64,000 bases of DNA from Timema cristinae (lineage: Eukaryota; Arthropoda; Insecta; Phasmatodea; Timematidae), in contig JBCFYV010000012.1 of the NCBI GenBank assembly GCA_039000515.1, positions 9,297,486-9,361,485 on the forward strand, read 5' to 3'. Positions 34,117 through 45,889 of the stretch are shown here, piece by piece. The translations under genes were made by a program, and so were the position numbers. The notes beneath the pieces were generated by a model that was not told the DNA's origin, searched no databases, and saw only the letters and a program-made list of their open reading frames with translations. How positions within the stretch are numbered: the first letter of the stretch is position 1; each line of letters opens with the position of its first letter.

Positions 34117-34343
34117 ATCTGTGGCCGCGTGGTCTAAGGTGGTACTTTTTCAATAGACTAGACTGACAATGACGAGGAGATCGTAGTTCTATTCCTTTTC
34201 TGGTATACTGAGAGTGGTTTTTCATAAATTGCTTCTCACTCTCTTTCCCCGAAAATGTGCGTACACTTCCTATAATATCAACCTTCTTCATACTTAACCC
34301 ATTAGCGTATAAACAGAATGAGTGGTAAGACGTGGTGCTAAAA
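34117..34343 (+). repeat. SINE family B
   Basis: Head ATCTGTGGCCGCGTGG, A box TGGTCTAAGGTG, decayed B box (TAGTTCTATTCC), body, and tail cattagcgtataaacagaat with gacgtggtgctaaaa at the end. Confidence 0.8.
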
Positions 34344-34479
34344 TTTAACTTTCAAAAATTATCTTAGTATTTAAATCAGACAATAGATCGTTAGAAAGTG
34401 AACGTTAAATACCTACAATTTTATTTAGAAGAAGGACTAAATAATAATTAAGTTTTATCCCAAGACATCATACGACAGC

Positions 34480-34535
34480 GTTGATATCCGTTGAGGTAAG
34501 GGTGCTAGGTTCGATTCTTGGTCTGGTCAAAAAAT
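34480..34535 (+). repeat. tRNA-like head next to minisatellite
   Basis: A B box (AGGTTCGATTCTTGG) with upstream GTTGATATCCGTTGAGG resembles a SINE head. The 40-bp array begins about 15 bp further on, so the array may have grown from SINE-flanking sequence. Confidence 0.4.
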
Positions 34536-34548
34536 TTCACATGGGAAA

Positions 34549-35821
34549 AATTGAATGCTCCCCTATTCCCATGGATGAATTGATGGGTTATTGAATGTTC
34601 CCCTATTCACATGGATGAAATATGGGCGATTGAATGTTCCCCTATTCCCATGGATGAATTGATGGGCGATTGAATGTTCCCCTATTCCCATGGATGAATT
34701 GATGGGCGATTGAATGTTCCCCTATTCACATGGATGAGTTGATGGGTTATTGAATGTTCCCCTATTCACATGGATGAGTTGATGGGCGATTGAATGTTCC
34801 CCTATTCCATGGATGAATTGATGGGCGATTGAATGTTCCCTTATTCACATGGATGAATTGATGGGCGATTGAATGTTCCCTATTCCCATGGATGAATTGA
34901 TGGGTGATTGAATTCCCCTATTCACATGGATGAGTTGATGGGCGATTGAATGTTCCCCTATTCACATGATGAGTTGATGGGCGATTGAATGTTCCCCTAT
35001 TCCATGGATGAATTTATGGGTCATTGAATGTTCCCTATTACATGGATGAGTTGATGGGCGATTGAATGTTCCCCTATTCCCATGGATGAATTGACGGGCG
35101 ATTGAATGTTCCCCTATTCACATGGATTAGTTGATGGGCGATTGAATGTTCCCCTATTCACATGGATGAGTTGATGGCGATTGAATGTTCCCCTATTCCC
35201 ATGGATGAATTGATGGGTGATTGAATGTTCCCCTATTCACATGGATTAGTTGATGGGCGATTGAATGTTCCCTATTCCCATGGATGAATTGATGGGCGAT
35301 TGAATGTTCCCCTATTTCCATGGATGAATTGATGGGCGATTGAATGTTCCCCTATTCACATGGATGAGTTGATGGGTTATTGAATGTTCCCTATTCACAT
35401 GGATGAGTTGATGGGCGATTGAATGTTCCCCTATTCCCATGGATGAATTGATGGACGATTGAATGTTCCCTATTCCCATGGATGAATTTATGGGCGATTG
35501 AATGTTCCCCTATTCCCATGGATGAATTTATGGGCGATTGAATGTTCCCCTATTCCCATGGATGAATTGATGGGCGATTGAATGTTCCCCTATTCACATG
35601 GATGATTGATGGGCGATTGAATGTTCCCCTATTCCATGGATGAATTTATGGGCGATTGAATGTTCCCCTATTCCCATGGATGAATTTATGGGCGATTGAA
35701 TGTTCCCCTATTCCCATGGATGAATTGATGGGCGATTGAATGTTCCCTTATTCACATGGATGAGTTTATGGGCGATTGAATGTTCCCCTATTCCCATGGA
35801 TGAATTGATGGACGATTGAAT
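34549..35821. repeat. Second 40-bp minisatellite, about 32 units
   Basis: The unit is 40 bp: GATTGAATGTTCCCCTATTC, then CCATGGATGAATTGATGGGC. Variants involve ccc/cac, aattg/gagtt and gcgat/gttat. Several units lack one C or one G. It shares no sequence with the 5.8-8.3 kb array despite the same period. Confidence 0.97.
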
Positions 35822-36439
35822 GGGTGTTATGTCTTTTACAGAATAGAGTAAGTTTTTATAGTGTGTTGGTTTAGTCAGTTGGTCCAGAAAGCGCACATTT
35901 AAATACCCTTAGTAATAATAACTTTGTCAAGACGCCTTTTTAAACATGATGCACTGGGTCTGTTTATTTATACTCTAGCTAGACCAGAATAGTAGACATA
36001 ATAATATGACATCCAGTTGTATTTGTGTGGTATATAAAATGTGGCATACTCATATATATATGGCTCAGCTTGCGATCGATTCATAAACTCAGTCCACAGA
36101 GAAAATAAGTTTTCATTATTCCAGTGACGTCACAGGCCAGGCTTTAGGACGTGTCATGCGGGTAGCCTAGCCTTCAACTCCGGCCCCTGTACGCGCGTCG
36201 AATAATTGAACAGCTTAGTGCTATAACCGTTCAAATCCATGAGTATTTTTAAATATAATATATTATTCTGTCTTTATTAACGCTATGGCCGTAAACTACT
36301 TGAAAATACTAAGTCTAAGGGAGCAGAATAAAGAGAATGCCATACTAATATTCACCAAATGGAGGATTTAAGATAGTAATATGAAAATAAAACAATTCAT
36401 TGCAATTCACACTAGTATGAAAAGCAGAATAAACGTTAA
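35822..36439. other. No gene recognised
   Basis: 36125-36200 is GC-richer and holds the palindrome TGACGTCA, a CRE-type core that one expects by chance about once in this length. No frame. Confidence 0.45.
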
Positions 36440-36642
36440 GATCGTCTAATAGTTTGTTTGCCGATGATGGGGAGGTCGGCGTTCAATACCGGCTGGATGT
36501 ACTGAGGTTGGTATTCCCCAAATGGTTTAGCCCTCTTCTTCCACGCATATGTGAGTGGGACTACATATCCTCTGAATTATATTTTTCCCTCCCTACCTCA
36601 TAAGACCCAGTAAATTTGTATAGACCAAACGCGGTGCGAAAT
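36440..36642 (+). repeat. SINE family B, degenerate
   Basis: The A-box region is eroded. B-box-like GGCGTTCAATACCGG, body (ccaaatggtttagccct; cacgcatatgtgagtg) and tail end acgcggtgcgaa are in order. Confidence 0.65.
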
Positions 36643-37041
36643 AAACAAACTTGTTATATACAAACTTTTGTGGTTCTTAAAAGTACAAGTCCATTTCGTG
36701 ATGTCACAAATCAAGAAAATAGTCGGCTGAACGTTTACGTTGCATGTAAAATGGATTAGAGGATTTATATTTTTTTAAATTCATAATTTGTGAGTCAATG
36801 ACAATAAATATTTAAGAAAAGGAACATTTTAATTTCAATTAAATGTGATATATTATGATATATGTTATAGGAAGAGTAGTCTATACTCACAGAGTTCGTT
36901 CTTCCCCCCTCTGGCAAAGTGACTACCTAGGAGGAAGAATCGTTATCCAAAACTAACCCTTTCTGCTGTGCGTGATCGGATGTATGACTACACACTTTTA
37001 TACAGATACCAATAGTGTTAAATACGCGGTGTTGTACCATA
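36643..37041. other. No gene recognised
   Basis: AT-rich sequence ending in the left duplication of the next SINE. Confidence 0.5.
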
Positions 37042-37328
37042 TTGAGGTGACCTGGAGGTCTAGGGGTAAGGTGTCAGACTTCTGTGCTGGGGCTGGGTTC
37101 AATCCTCGGTCGCGGTACAGATGTATCTGATTTCCAAACCCTTCCTTCACCTCTGACAAGACATCTTGTGAATGTGGGGAATGCAGGCCTCCACCGTGGT
37201 TCGGATTCCACGTTAAACTGTAGGTCCTTCATTTCATCTCATAATCACCTACCATTACACATTACGTAAGTGCGTATAACCCGAATGGTAGTAAGACGCT
37301 GTGCTAATAATAATAATAATAATAATAA
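37042..37328 (+). repeat. SINE family A, full-length, with duplication
   Basis: Complete plus-strand SINE-A: A box GAGGTCTAGGGG, B box GGGTTCAATCCTCGG, body, shared tail (cgtataacccgaatgg) and (AAT)n. The 9-bp duplication tgtaccata flanks it (37033-37041 and 37329-37337). Confidence 0.92.
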
Positions 37329-37414
37329 TGTACCATACTTTTAAGAGCCCATATCTACTTCGGATAGCACCTCTCTTAGGTAAGTAATATAACATTGCAG
37401 GGTATGGGCTACAC

Positions 37415-38114
37415 CAGAGGTCCCCAAACTTTTGTTCCTTAGAGCCCTTTCAAAACTTAGGTAGTGCGGTGGGCACCCTCACTTTTCAACTAAATTTATA
37501 GCCGAACATAATTATAATGCAAATAAACACATACACACACACACACACACAAACATAACATATTATTTAAAAAAATTATGAGTTAAATTTTTTTTTAATG
37601 CATATAAAATAACACAAATGGTACACACACAAAGTTAGTCCAGAACCATTTTAAACAATTGAAACCACTGTCACCAACCAAAAGTCAATGTCAATAATAA
37701 AAAAATATCTGCTTTTATTTGTTTTAATAAGACCAAAATAAATACACAAAGAAATAATTTAACTACTCAACACCATTTTGGTGCTTAGGTACATTTAAAA
37801 ATAAGTATGTATTTTGTGTTTATTCAGGCAACAAAGCACTAGAATGATAGTTCCTAGTAATAAAATAGGCTTGCACTTTGAAAATGAGCCGGCAAGGAAT
37901 GGAGGGAGGGATTGGAAAGGGGGGGGGGGGCTTTCAATCACCAACTTCTTGAAACAACATAACTGGAGATAAGCACAAACTTGATTTTTGTCGGAAAACT
38001 GATATTTTAAAATTATTAGTCAAGAACTTTTCGCTGTGGTCAAAAAGTGGCGGGCAGATGCGAAAGGTTTGGCGGGCGTCATGGCACCCGTGGGCATAGT
38101 GTTGGGGACCCCTG
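37415..38114. mobile_element. 700-bp hAT miniature element
   Basis: Terminal inverted repeats CAGAGGTCCCCAAACTTT (left) and CAGGGGTCCCCAACACTATG (right, reverse complement) fit hAT ends. An 8-bp duplication ggctacac / ggctacat flanks it (37407-37414 and 38115-38122). Inside are a CA microsatellite (about 37530), a G run (about 37920) and AT-rich sequence, with no transposase, so it needs a partner in trans. Confidence 0.88.
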
Positions 38115-38124
38115 GGCTACATCA

Positions 38125-38406
38125 ATCTTAGCCCAGTAATGCAAAGAATACCAGTACTAATGTACCGTTTAGTACGCCCGAATGTACTAAATCGTACAAC
38201 CTTTCCGTGGAGGTTCTATCCATGTCCCATTGAGATGAGGTGATGGTGATAGTGAGTTTGAGGGTGTGGAAATCAATAGAAACACACACTGGTGCCCATT
38301 GGAGTAATTCTCCTTTGGGAAAAATACCCAAGGTATATCAGCCGGGAATCGATCCCGGGACCCCTAGGCTCGTAAACAGGTGCACTGACCACTACCACCA
38401 CTAGGC
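38125..38406 (-). repeat. SINE family C
   Basis: The right end reads on the minus strand with A-box-like TAGTGGTGGTAGTGGTC, the block CCTAGGGGTCCCGG and B box GGGATCGATTCCC. It matches the head of 5030-5275. The body carries a 67-codon frame that is repeat-derived. Confidence 0.6.
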
Positions 38407-39381
38407 CGGTTATCTTAGATAAATGCTACAGCTTGAAACAGATTTAGTGCCATGTTGTGATTTTCTGTATTCTACTTTAGAAAACATTGGAACCATTTTA
38501 CTATATTAAAAAATTACAATAAGTAAAATAAACATTTTTTAAAATGATAAAATTATCAAACTGTTTCCATTTTCTTTGTTGTCAGGGAAGAATGAAGTAA
38601 ACCTTTTTTTCGATACATTTTTGCGGTTCAAGCGTAATCTTGTCCCTGATTTCTCGGTCGAGATCGGTTTTTAGCACGTGTTCCTTTTATAAAAATAGCT
38701 AACTCACTAAAAGTCAGTTTTGTCATGACAGTCTTTAAGACGTGTATCAGCAAATACTATATACTACCATTTTGACTGTTATATGAGAACAGATTGATGT
38801 GTAAGTTTAAAAAGGTACTGCTTTTATCTATCCAACTGGTTTATGCAGGTCTACACTTGACAAACGTTGCCATTGTTGACAGCTCTAATATAGACCTACA
38901 TCTCTTGTCCACTTATTTTCTATTATTGAGGTGTTAAAGTATCACGTAGGCATATTTTAGGCCATTATTGACCCCTTTTCCCTTTGCCAGAAAAAATAGG
39001 TAAACACCCCAACTCCTCCTCACCCTTCATGCTTATTTGTTGCCTTTAAAAAAAATTACAGAAATAACCATCATTTTGTATGCAATTTATAAATTGCTGG
39101 TAATTATTAACGTGAGGTGTAAATTCATGGTGCGAGATAATCAACAATAAATACTATTGTACACTGAATTTAAATTTACAATGGTGTTTAGATGCTGTTA
39201 TGGTTGTCATTTAATAATTATTTGGTGTCAAAATTACAATTTAGAAACTTTTCAGAAAATTGTTATGTGTTGAACATGTTATATTTAGTGAGATGTTATG
39301 AAATAGATTTAAATTATATATCATTATATATTTTAAATCCATATTCAATTGAAGTTATGAAAAAGTTTTATTAGTGAATAC
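38407..39381. other. No gene recognised
   Basis: AT-rich. A 60-codon frame at 39192-39374 lacks any motif. Confidence 0.45.
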
Positions 39382-39834
39382 ATGAATTATTATAGTTATA
39401 GAAAATCTAAAACCACTTTTAAACTTATGGTCAAGATCCTTGAATCTATGTCGCCACACTTAATTATGTGTCCATTTGGGGTGTCTGGGACAACTGCTTC
39501 ATTCTTACCCGTGTCTCTCTGTTTACGTAGCATTGTTCTGACCTCCCCCCTACCCACTTGTCAACAAAATATGCAAAGTTTGAAACACACTACACCCTCA
39601 AGGTGCTTACTAATATTTGATCACCCCATGAGATATATTTTCAAATGTTCTTCTTACTGCATTCGGAAATTGTTTAAGTGGGCTGTCCATGTTATGTTAG
39701 TTTGTAAGCCAAGAGTTGTGCTTAGAAATAAAGAACACTTTAACGTAAAGGTAAGCGTATCAAGAAACGCCGTTGAGACTCATATTACTACCGAGAAGGC
39801 ACATGGACATTTTTTACACCAGTCGGTTCACTAA
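39382..39834 (+). CDS. Unrecognised open frame, 150 codons, doubtful
   Basis: This is the longest frame outside repeats and transposons. The product begins MNYYSYRKSKTTFKL and is basic with many Ser and Cys. I see no domain, signal peptide or transmembrane pattern. A strong donor-like AAAG|GTAAGC lies inside at 39750/39751, so a real exon could end there. No matching acceptor is convincing. It may be chance or an unrecognised exon. Confidence 0.2.
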   Translation: MNYYSYRKSKTTFKLMVKILESMSPHLIMCPFGVSGTTASFLPVSLCLRSIVLTSPLPTCQQNMQSLKHTTPSRCLLIFDHPMRYIFKCSSYCIRKLFKWAVHVMLVCKPRVVLRNKEHFNVKVSVSRNAVETHITTEKAHGHFLHQSVH

Positions 39835-39952
39835 TTGATACGGAGGGGGGGGGAGAAGTTAAAATGATGTGGGTGGAGATGTGGTGGATGTGGGAGCCTC
39901 ATAAATTCACAATGGTGAATAATGAGGGGGGATTTAAGGGAACCAATTTCAC

Positions 39953-40063
39953 CTGTGCTCACGGTACGCACGACTAGACAGTTGACATTAAGTTCGTGTC
40001 CGACAACAGGTTCTACTTGTATTTCTGACCGCTGTAGAAGGCTGCAGGGTGCCCTAGTATCCG
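39953..40063 (-). CDS. Possible 111-bp exon of an unrecognised gene
   Basis: On the minus strand a pyrimidine-rich acceptor (TTTCTCTCTACAG) opens an exon that ends at CACAG|GTGAAA. It is open throughout, symmetric in phase (1-1) and 37 codons long. The product includes SEIQVEPVVGHELNVNCLVV, which vaguely recalls an immunoglobulin-fold strand ending in Cys. Neighbouring exons were not identified. Low support. Confidence 0.22.
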
Positions 40064-40084
40064 CTGTAGAGAGAAAGAGCAATT

Positions 40085-40375
40085 AATTATTATTATATAT
40101 TATTATTATTATTAGCACCGCGTCTTACTACTCATTCGGGTTATACGCACTTCGTGATGTGTAATGGTAGGGGTGATTGTGGATGAAATGAGGACCTGCA
40201 GTTTAACGTGGAATCCGAACCACGGTGGAGACCTGGCATTCCCCACATTCACAAGATGTTTGTCAGAGGTGAAGGAAGGGTTTGGAAATCAGATAAATCT
40301 GTGCCGGGACCGAGGATTAAACCCCGGACCCCAGCACAGAAGTCTGACCCTTACCCTAGACCAGAGGTCATCAAC
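40085..40375 (-). repeat. SINE family A, full-length, with duplication
   Basis: Minus-strand SINE-A with tail (tagcaccgcgtcttactac), body and head. An 11-bp duplication, aaagagcaatt, flanks it (40074-40084 and 40376-40386). It inserted just upstream, in minus-strand sense, of the possible exon at 39953-40063. Confidence 0.92.
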
Positions 40376-40574
40376 AAAGAGCAATTCATAGAATGATGTA
40401 TACGGAAAGAGATGCTGATATTGTTTAATTACAGCTTTCCATGAATTAAATGTGTTTTGTGACGGTTACAATGAAGACATTTTATGGTACAGCGACCGTC
40501 GTGCTAATTTTATCACATCGTTTATAACCTTTGTGTTTGGTTATAGTCGTGATCTCCGTCTTACCTTATTTTAT

Positions 40575-40768
40575 TAAGCACGGCATTATACTACCGTCAG
40601 GTATGACTAATTACAGTAATGTGATATGGAAAATGAATGGAAAGTAAAAAACCATGTAAGGAAAACCACCCTCAGTACACACCGACTGGGATCGAGCCAC
40701 GATCTTCCCACCCTCTACAGTCTAGTCTATTGAAAGAATGACCCCTTAAAAGACCCCGCGATCACCGA
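40575..40768 (-). repeat. SINE family B
   Basis: Tail remnant (taagcacggcattatactac) at left, body (gtaaggaaaaccaccctcag) and head at right with B box on the minus strand (GATCGTGGCTCGATCCC). Confidence 0.7.
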
Positions 40769-41239
40769 AGGGGGTTGCGTTGTCCGAGTTATCCGCGTGT
40801 TATTACTAATGTGTTAGGGTTAAAAACATTCTAGACTCTAGAGGAAGAGTAGTACGGCACGCCCGATGTCCCAATAGGTCAGCAGATAGCCGCAGGACCT
40901 ATTTCCTGTGGATTGACCTACATTTCACGACCTAATGATGGGGTATTTATCTCCCCCTCAATTACCCTACTCGTTTCTACATCCAGGAGCAAAATATATT
41001 TGGTAACACGTCCCACTCAACCCCAATGGGTCAGGGATCCTACCCCAGCCAATTATCCAGCCTTGATATTTGGACTCAGAGGGGGTAATAACCCAAAGAG
41101 ACATAGACCCCTCCTCAACGGGCCAGGGTTATACCCCCAAAACACTAGACAGACTGCACTGAGACCACGTTTTTCGCCTGTACGTAGGCCCGATCACTAT
41201 TTGAGTGAATAAAACTAACACAGCCTGGGTAAAGAAAAG
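40769..41239. other. GC-richer patch, unrecognised
   Basis: 40780-40820 looks like a decayed SINE tail. 40913-41212 opens a 99-codon, Pro/Arg-rich frame without known motif. It may be an unlabelled repeat. Confidence 0.35.
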
Positions 41240-41400
41240 GTACTGGTTCTAATTAGTAATTCACTAATGAGTAGGGATTGGATGGTTGAATTTAAAAGAA
41301 GTGTCCCCATTTGCTGAAGGTAGTTTGGAAAACAATTGAGGAAAACCACTCTCATTTTATCCGACTGAATTTGAACCTGACTCTGTCTTCGGCAGTTTTT
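41240..41400 (-). repeat. SINE family B, degenerate
   Basis: The body motifs ttaaaagaagtgtccccatt and gaggaaaaccactctcattt and a worn B box (ctgaatttgaacctgac) are recognisable. Tail and head ends are eroded. Confidence 0.5.
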
Positions 41401-42654
41401 AGTTTTTAAAACTAAAGAAGCGTTCAGAACTGTGGAAATTGAAGGGGGTAACTGAGTTGTTAAACCGCTTTAACCGACATGATTCCATTTGACCACACGG
41501 TATAAGCTGTCCTATGAGTACAAATTCAATTTCCATAATTCATGAGCAAACATTTATATTTGTTTTTAAGGTGTATTAGGAACTAGATATTAGGCCCAGA
41601 ATCCGTGGAGACTACCCGGGGCCCTTTGTCGTTGAACGTTTGTCGTGGACTGATTAGATGAAGATTGTCAAAGTCGTGGACGTTGTAACGCGTCCAAGCT
41701 GAGTGATCTGGGGACTGAACAAAAGTACACAGAGATGAATTAAAAGCGGTTCAAACTAAATTTGGCAGACATCTTAGTGCATATTTAAACGGGGGGTTTT
41801 TTATTTGACCTTGTCGTTTTTGAAACCCTTTAAAGGGCCAAGACGCGTGTGGTCAAAATGAAAAACATTTTTGACCTGTGGAGGTGTAAAACTCTGCCCC
41901 CACAATCGTGAATTTTAACGCGTTAGCGGTTGGCAAGAAAGCAACAGCTTTTCAACGCAGCAGCAATAACAAACCAACAGCAAAAAGGAGGTCAGTGACC
42001 AGGTTTATGATTGAGTTTTGGTGATGTAAGGCCTGTCATTATTGAACTTTTAAAATGCTTAGAACATACAACTTTTAACTTTTGTGCCTCTTTGTAGGAA
42101 CGTGCCTAATGACCACCGAAAGTCTTCAAGGTGTAGTTGTGGTCAATGGATATATAATTTCAGAGGGTAACCAGTTGGAGGTGCACCACAGAAGTAAGGC
42201 CACTTAATTCCCCAACTCTACTTACCACACAATAAGAGCGATGGAAGTCGAGGGATAGAAGAATCTTACCTGAATGGCATGCCATGGCTGTGTACAACAT
42301 CCACAAAAGGGGACATTCTGGGCTATGTACAGACTATCACCACCAACCTTCTGGACTCCGAAGCCCCAACGTGACCCCCACCACCAGAGTCCCCAGTCCC
42401 CACTGAGTCAAGCAGTGGATCGTCCCGTCAATATCATCGGACGAGGGTCCCCCCCAATGTAAGGACTGAATAACCCAAAAGTCAAAAGGGTTTGATAACA
42501 TATACATTTATACAAATGTTAAACTTAAAGGTGAAACAATACGTAACTAATCTTAGTTTGGACAGTTTTGTTGTTGTCTAAAGTCAGCCTATTATTTGTA
42601 TTAAAAAAATGTAATTCTAAGTCACAATTTATGACATATATTGGTGGACAACTG
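41401..42654. other. Unrecognised sequence with weak splice-like signals
   Basis: An open stretch ends AAGGAG|GTCAGT near 41990. A polypyrimidine acceptor (cctctttgtag) precedes 42098, with a donor-like GAGG|GTAACC near 42166. The translation NVPNDHRKSSRCSCGQWIYN is unknown to me. The 42274-42462 patch is Pro-rich. No family recognised. Confidence 0.25.
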
Positions 42655-45060
42655 GAAATTTTTAAAGCACCAAATGAACTGTTGCGGTCAGGGGCCCTTT
42701 AATTATTATGTTTTGGGTTCAAACCCAAATGGCTTGAATTTTAAAAACCCTGTGTTCATTTCAAAATTTTGCTGAAACCTAAAAGGGGTTTTTTTAGTCA
42801 AAAACCCCGGTGTTTTTTTTTATTATTATTACACGGCGTCTTACTACTCATTGGGTTTTAGCACTTACGCTAATGTTTAATGGGGGGCTGATTGTAAATG
42901 AAAGGAGGACCAAATTTTAAAAGGGAATTTTTAAACCCGGGGGCCCCGGGTTTCCCCCACATTAAAAATTTCTTGTAAAGGGTGAAGAAGGGGTTTTGGG
43001 GAAACATTAAATCTTTTCCCGGGGGGCCCCCAGGATTGAACCGGCCGCCGCACAGAATTTACACCCCCCCCCAACCCCGGTCCCCCGGTTATTATTTTGT
43101 TTTTTTCAATAAAAACTTAATTTTATGTTTTATTTGAAAAAACCCCAAAATTTAAAAAATTATGGGTAACACACAAAATTAATTTTTAGTTAACTGGGTA
43201 AAAAAAACACTATTTAATTCAAGTGTCATAAGGTGTAATCAATATGTTTTGGGAAACGGTGTAACAAGTGACCCCCAAAACCTTGATTTTAAAAATTTAA
43301 GGGTTTAAACCACGCAAATTTCATTTGAACTTGTGAAAAAAAAATTAAAAAAATTTTTAAAAAAGGTGAAAACACACGAAAAAACAAATTTTTTTAAAAA
43401 AACCACCGAAAGTATATTAGTCCTAGGTTTGTTTTTACTTTTTTGTTGTCTAAAACCCCCAAAAAATTTTTAAAAAAAAACCCTCGTCTACCCAAAAAGG
43501 TTTCAAGCTTCTTGGGTGTTTCCCCAATGGGGAAACCCTCCTATGGGTGTGAGGTTAAAAACCTATTAGGTTATTCAATTTGAAGGCAAAAGTATGTAAA
43601 AAAAATTTTTTGATTTGCAGGATTAAGGACGGGGGAATATAATGCCTTGTCGAAAATTGGCTAGCGGTTCCCCCAATTTTTAACTTGACTGTGTACGCGT
43701 CCCAAAATTTTCCCACTGATGAGTGAGTTTTTTTCCAAAGTTTCAATCTGCGTTTGTTTCTATACGCGGGGTATAATAAAGGAGGGAAGGCAGGAAGGGA
43801 AGAAAATACCCAAATTTTTTTTTTAGGGGGGGGGGGAAAACAACCCCAGTAAGGCACGAGGTTAGAACTTAGTAAGGGAAAATTTCCTTTTTGCAGAATT
43901 GACCAAAGAGGGTGTGTTTTAAAAAATGGGGTACAAAATTAAAAAAGGGGGTATGTTAAAGGTACATATTTAACAAAAGGGATGCGTGTTAAATAAAAAG
44001 GAGGAATCTTCGGGATTGAAACCCCAAAAAACGAGGGTAATTTAAAAAAATAACCGGGAAAAACAAAAACCAATTCAGGCCTAAGCCGGGGATAAATTTA
44101 GATAAAATTTTTGTAAACAATTAAACCCACCCCCAAGGGCCCCCTTACACGTCATCACCACATAAACTCGTCACACACATCATCCATCGGGCGAAGAATC
44201 ACATCTACATGATTCCCAACCCAGAAGCGGTTTTTATAAAAATCACTGGCAGTCTAAGACCAGGAAATTTTAGCCATAAACCCGATGGGGCCATTAAAAT
44301 AATTAAAAAAGTTTTTTTTAACACTAAATTTAACATACCCCAAATAACACCATTTTTTTTAAATTTTTTTGTAATAAAAGAATAATAATTTCTGTCTTAA
44401 ATTTTGGGTATATCTTAACATATACTCCCGCAAATTAAAAAAGGTCTATGCCCCACATAGGTTTTCCCACACCTTTTTTCCCAAAAAGGGTCTATTTACT
44501 CAATAGAAATATGTGAAACAATTTAAAAAAAGTTTCAGAACCTTCACCCAAAAACAAAAAAAGTAAATAAACTGTTAAAAACATATTGAGGAAAAAGTTT
44601 TTAATTCACCAAAGGGCAAAACAATCAAATTTCCCAGACCTCAATTAAAAATAATTTGCTAAATCTCAAAACATTGGTTTTAAAAAATAATTTATATACA
44701 GTGTTTTTTTTTCTTTAATTCTACTACAAAAATTACAAGATAAGAGTTTGGAATTGATCAAAAATTGGGGAAACCCTTATGTTTTAATATGACCTTAAAG
44801 TAATTTTATGGGAAAAAATTTTTTCAAAATTTTTTTTGTAATAAAAAAGGTGGTACGAAATTTTATAAACCCTTTAAAGCGATTTTTTTAGAAAAATATT
44901 TTTAAGTTTTACTTCTTTAGGCCTTATAAAAAAGATTAGAGGAAATTTTTTTAAATGCCGCGCTCACGTAAAACAAAAACAGGTTGAAGTTAAAAACCCT
45001 CATTAAAACCAAAAAAAAAAAACTACCAAAAAAAAAAATAACTCTGTTTTTCGCGCATGT
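42655..45060. other. Block with smeared homopolymers, probable sequence artefact
   Basis: Throughout this block mixed sequence is replaced by runs such as ggggggcccccc, aaaaccccaaaa and tttttaaaaaa. The SINE-A copy inside it (42815-43092) shows the same distortion relative to every other copy in the window. Open frames here (for example 43555-43857, minus) should not be trusted. Confidence 0.7.
42815..43092 (-). repeat. SINE family A, distorted copy
   Basis: Recognisable by tail (cggcgtcttactactcattg), body order and head. Positions that are mixed in other copies have become homopolymers: the 'acaccttacccctagacc' head has turned into a C run. Best explained by base-calling error rather than evolution. 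Confidence 0.8.
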
Positions 45061-45184
45061 TGGTACCTCTTTTCCCCATCCGTTTTATATAATAATAAAT
45101 TTTTCCACTGTTTCTAGTTTCTACATTCACAACACTGTTTTATTTATACAAGTGCGAATTATGTATGTTTTAATAAATTATATT

Positions 45185-45337
45185 CAGTAGTGATTTAATT
45201 GAATATTTTGATTAATATTATTTACTATTAAATATTAGTGAAAAAAAATTGGGCTTATAGACTTTTTCAGTGCTACAATTAATTGAGGTTAATATCCGTA
45301 TGTTGATTTATTGATATAAATTAAAATATTTTTTTTG
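45185..45337 (+). repeat. Direct repeat, copy 1
   Basis: About 150 bp (tgaatattttgattaatatt ... cttatagactttttcagtgc) recur at 45890-46042 with scattered indels. It lies at the right edge of the distorted block. Confidence 0.85.
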
Positions 45338-45889
45338 TATTTATTTATATTATTAGTTTAAAGTTTAAGTTCCATTAATAAAAATTAATGTTTATAGAAA
45401 CTTTAAAACTTTTTAAAGTTAATAACTGCCATTTTTAGTGACGAGATGTCTTTGGACTTGGAGGAATACAAACCTCTTTGGATTAGACGAAGATTACACA
45501 GTTCATAGTTTTGTTTTGAAATACTGCAAGAAAGCCATTTGCGTTGTTTGAATGTAAAAATCCAAAATAAAGGTCGTAATTGTTTTGTTACCACTGTCTA
45601 AATTGAAAACAAATTTTGTGCTTGACATACGTTTGTTATTTTAATTAATTATTATTAATTGGATACAGTTATGTAATAATTGTATTTAAGCCAATACAAT
45701 ATATGCCGCATTTAAAATTTTTGAAGGACAATAATGATTTAATAGTTGCGCCTACTTTTGAGGGGTTTGGCAAATAAAAGGCGCAACTTTGCTTCAAATT
45801 CGCCTGCTCCTTTTAGTGAATAGGGATTTGGAAACATATTTCAACTTGCGCTGGCGAACATTTGCTCCCTTTGGTGAATCCAGGCCCAG
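45338..45889. other. No gene recognised between direct repeats
   Basis: AT-rich, with a 63-codon minus-strand frame lacking motifs. 45735-45889 carries two gcgcctacttt / gcgcaactttg-like blocks that resemble a transposon end. Confidence 0.4.

Noticed and set aside
36125..36132. CRE/ATF site TGACGTCA
   Set aside because: An 8-bp motif is expected about once by chance in a window of this size, and no promoter or gene is attached.
43555..43857. 100-codon minus-strand frame
   Set aside because: It lies entirely in the homopolymer-smeared block, so the reading frame is not credible.
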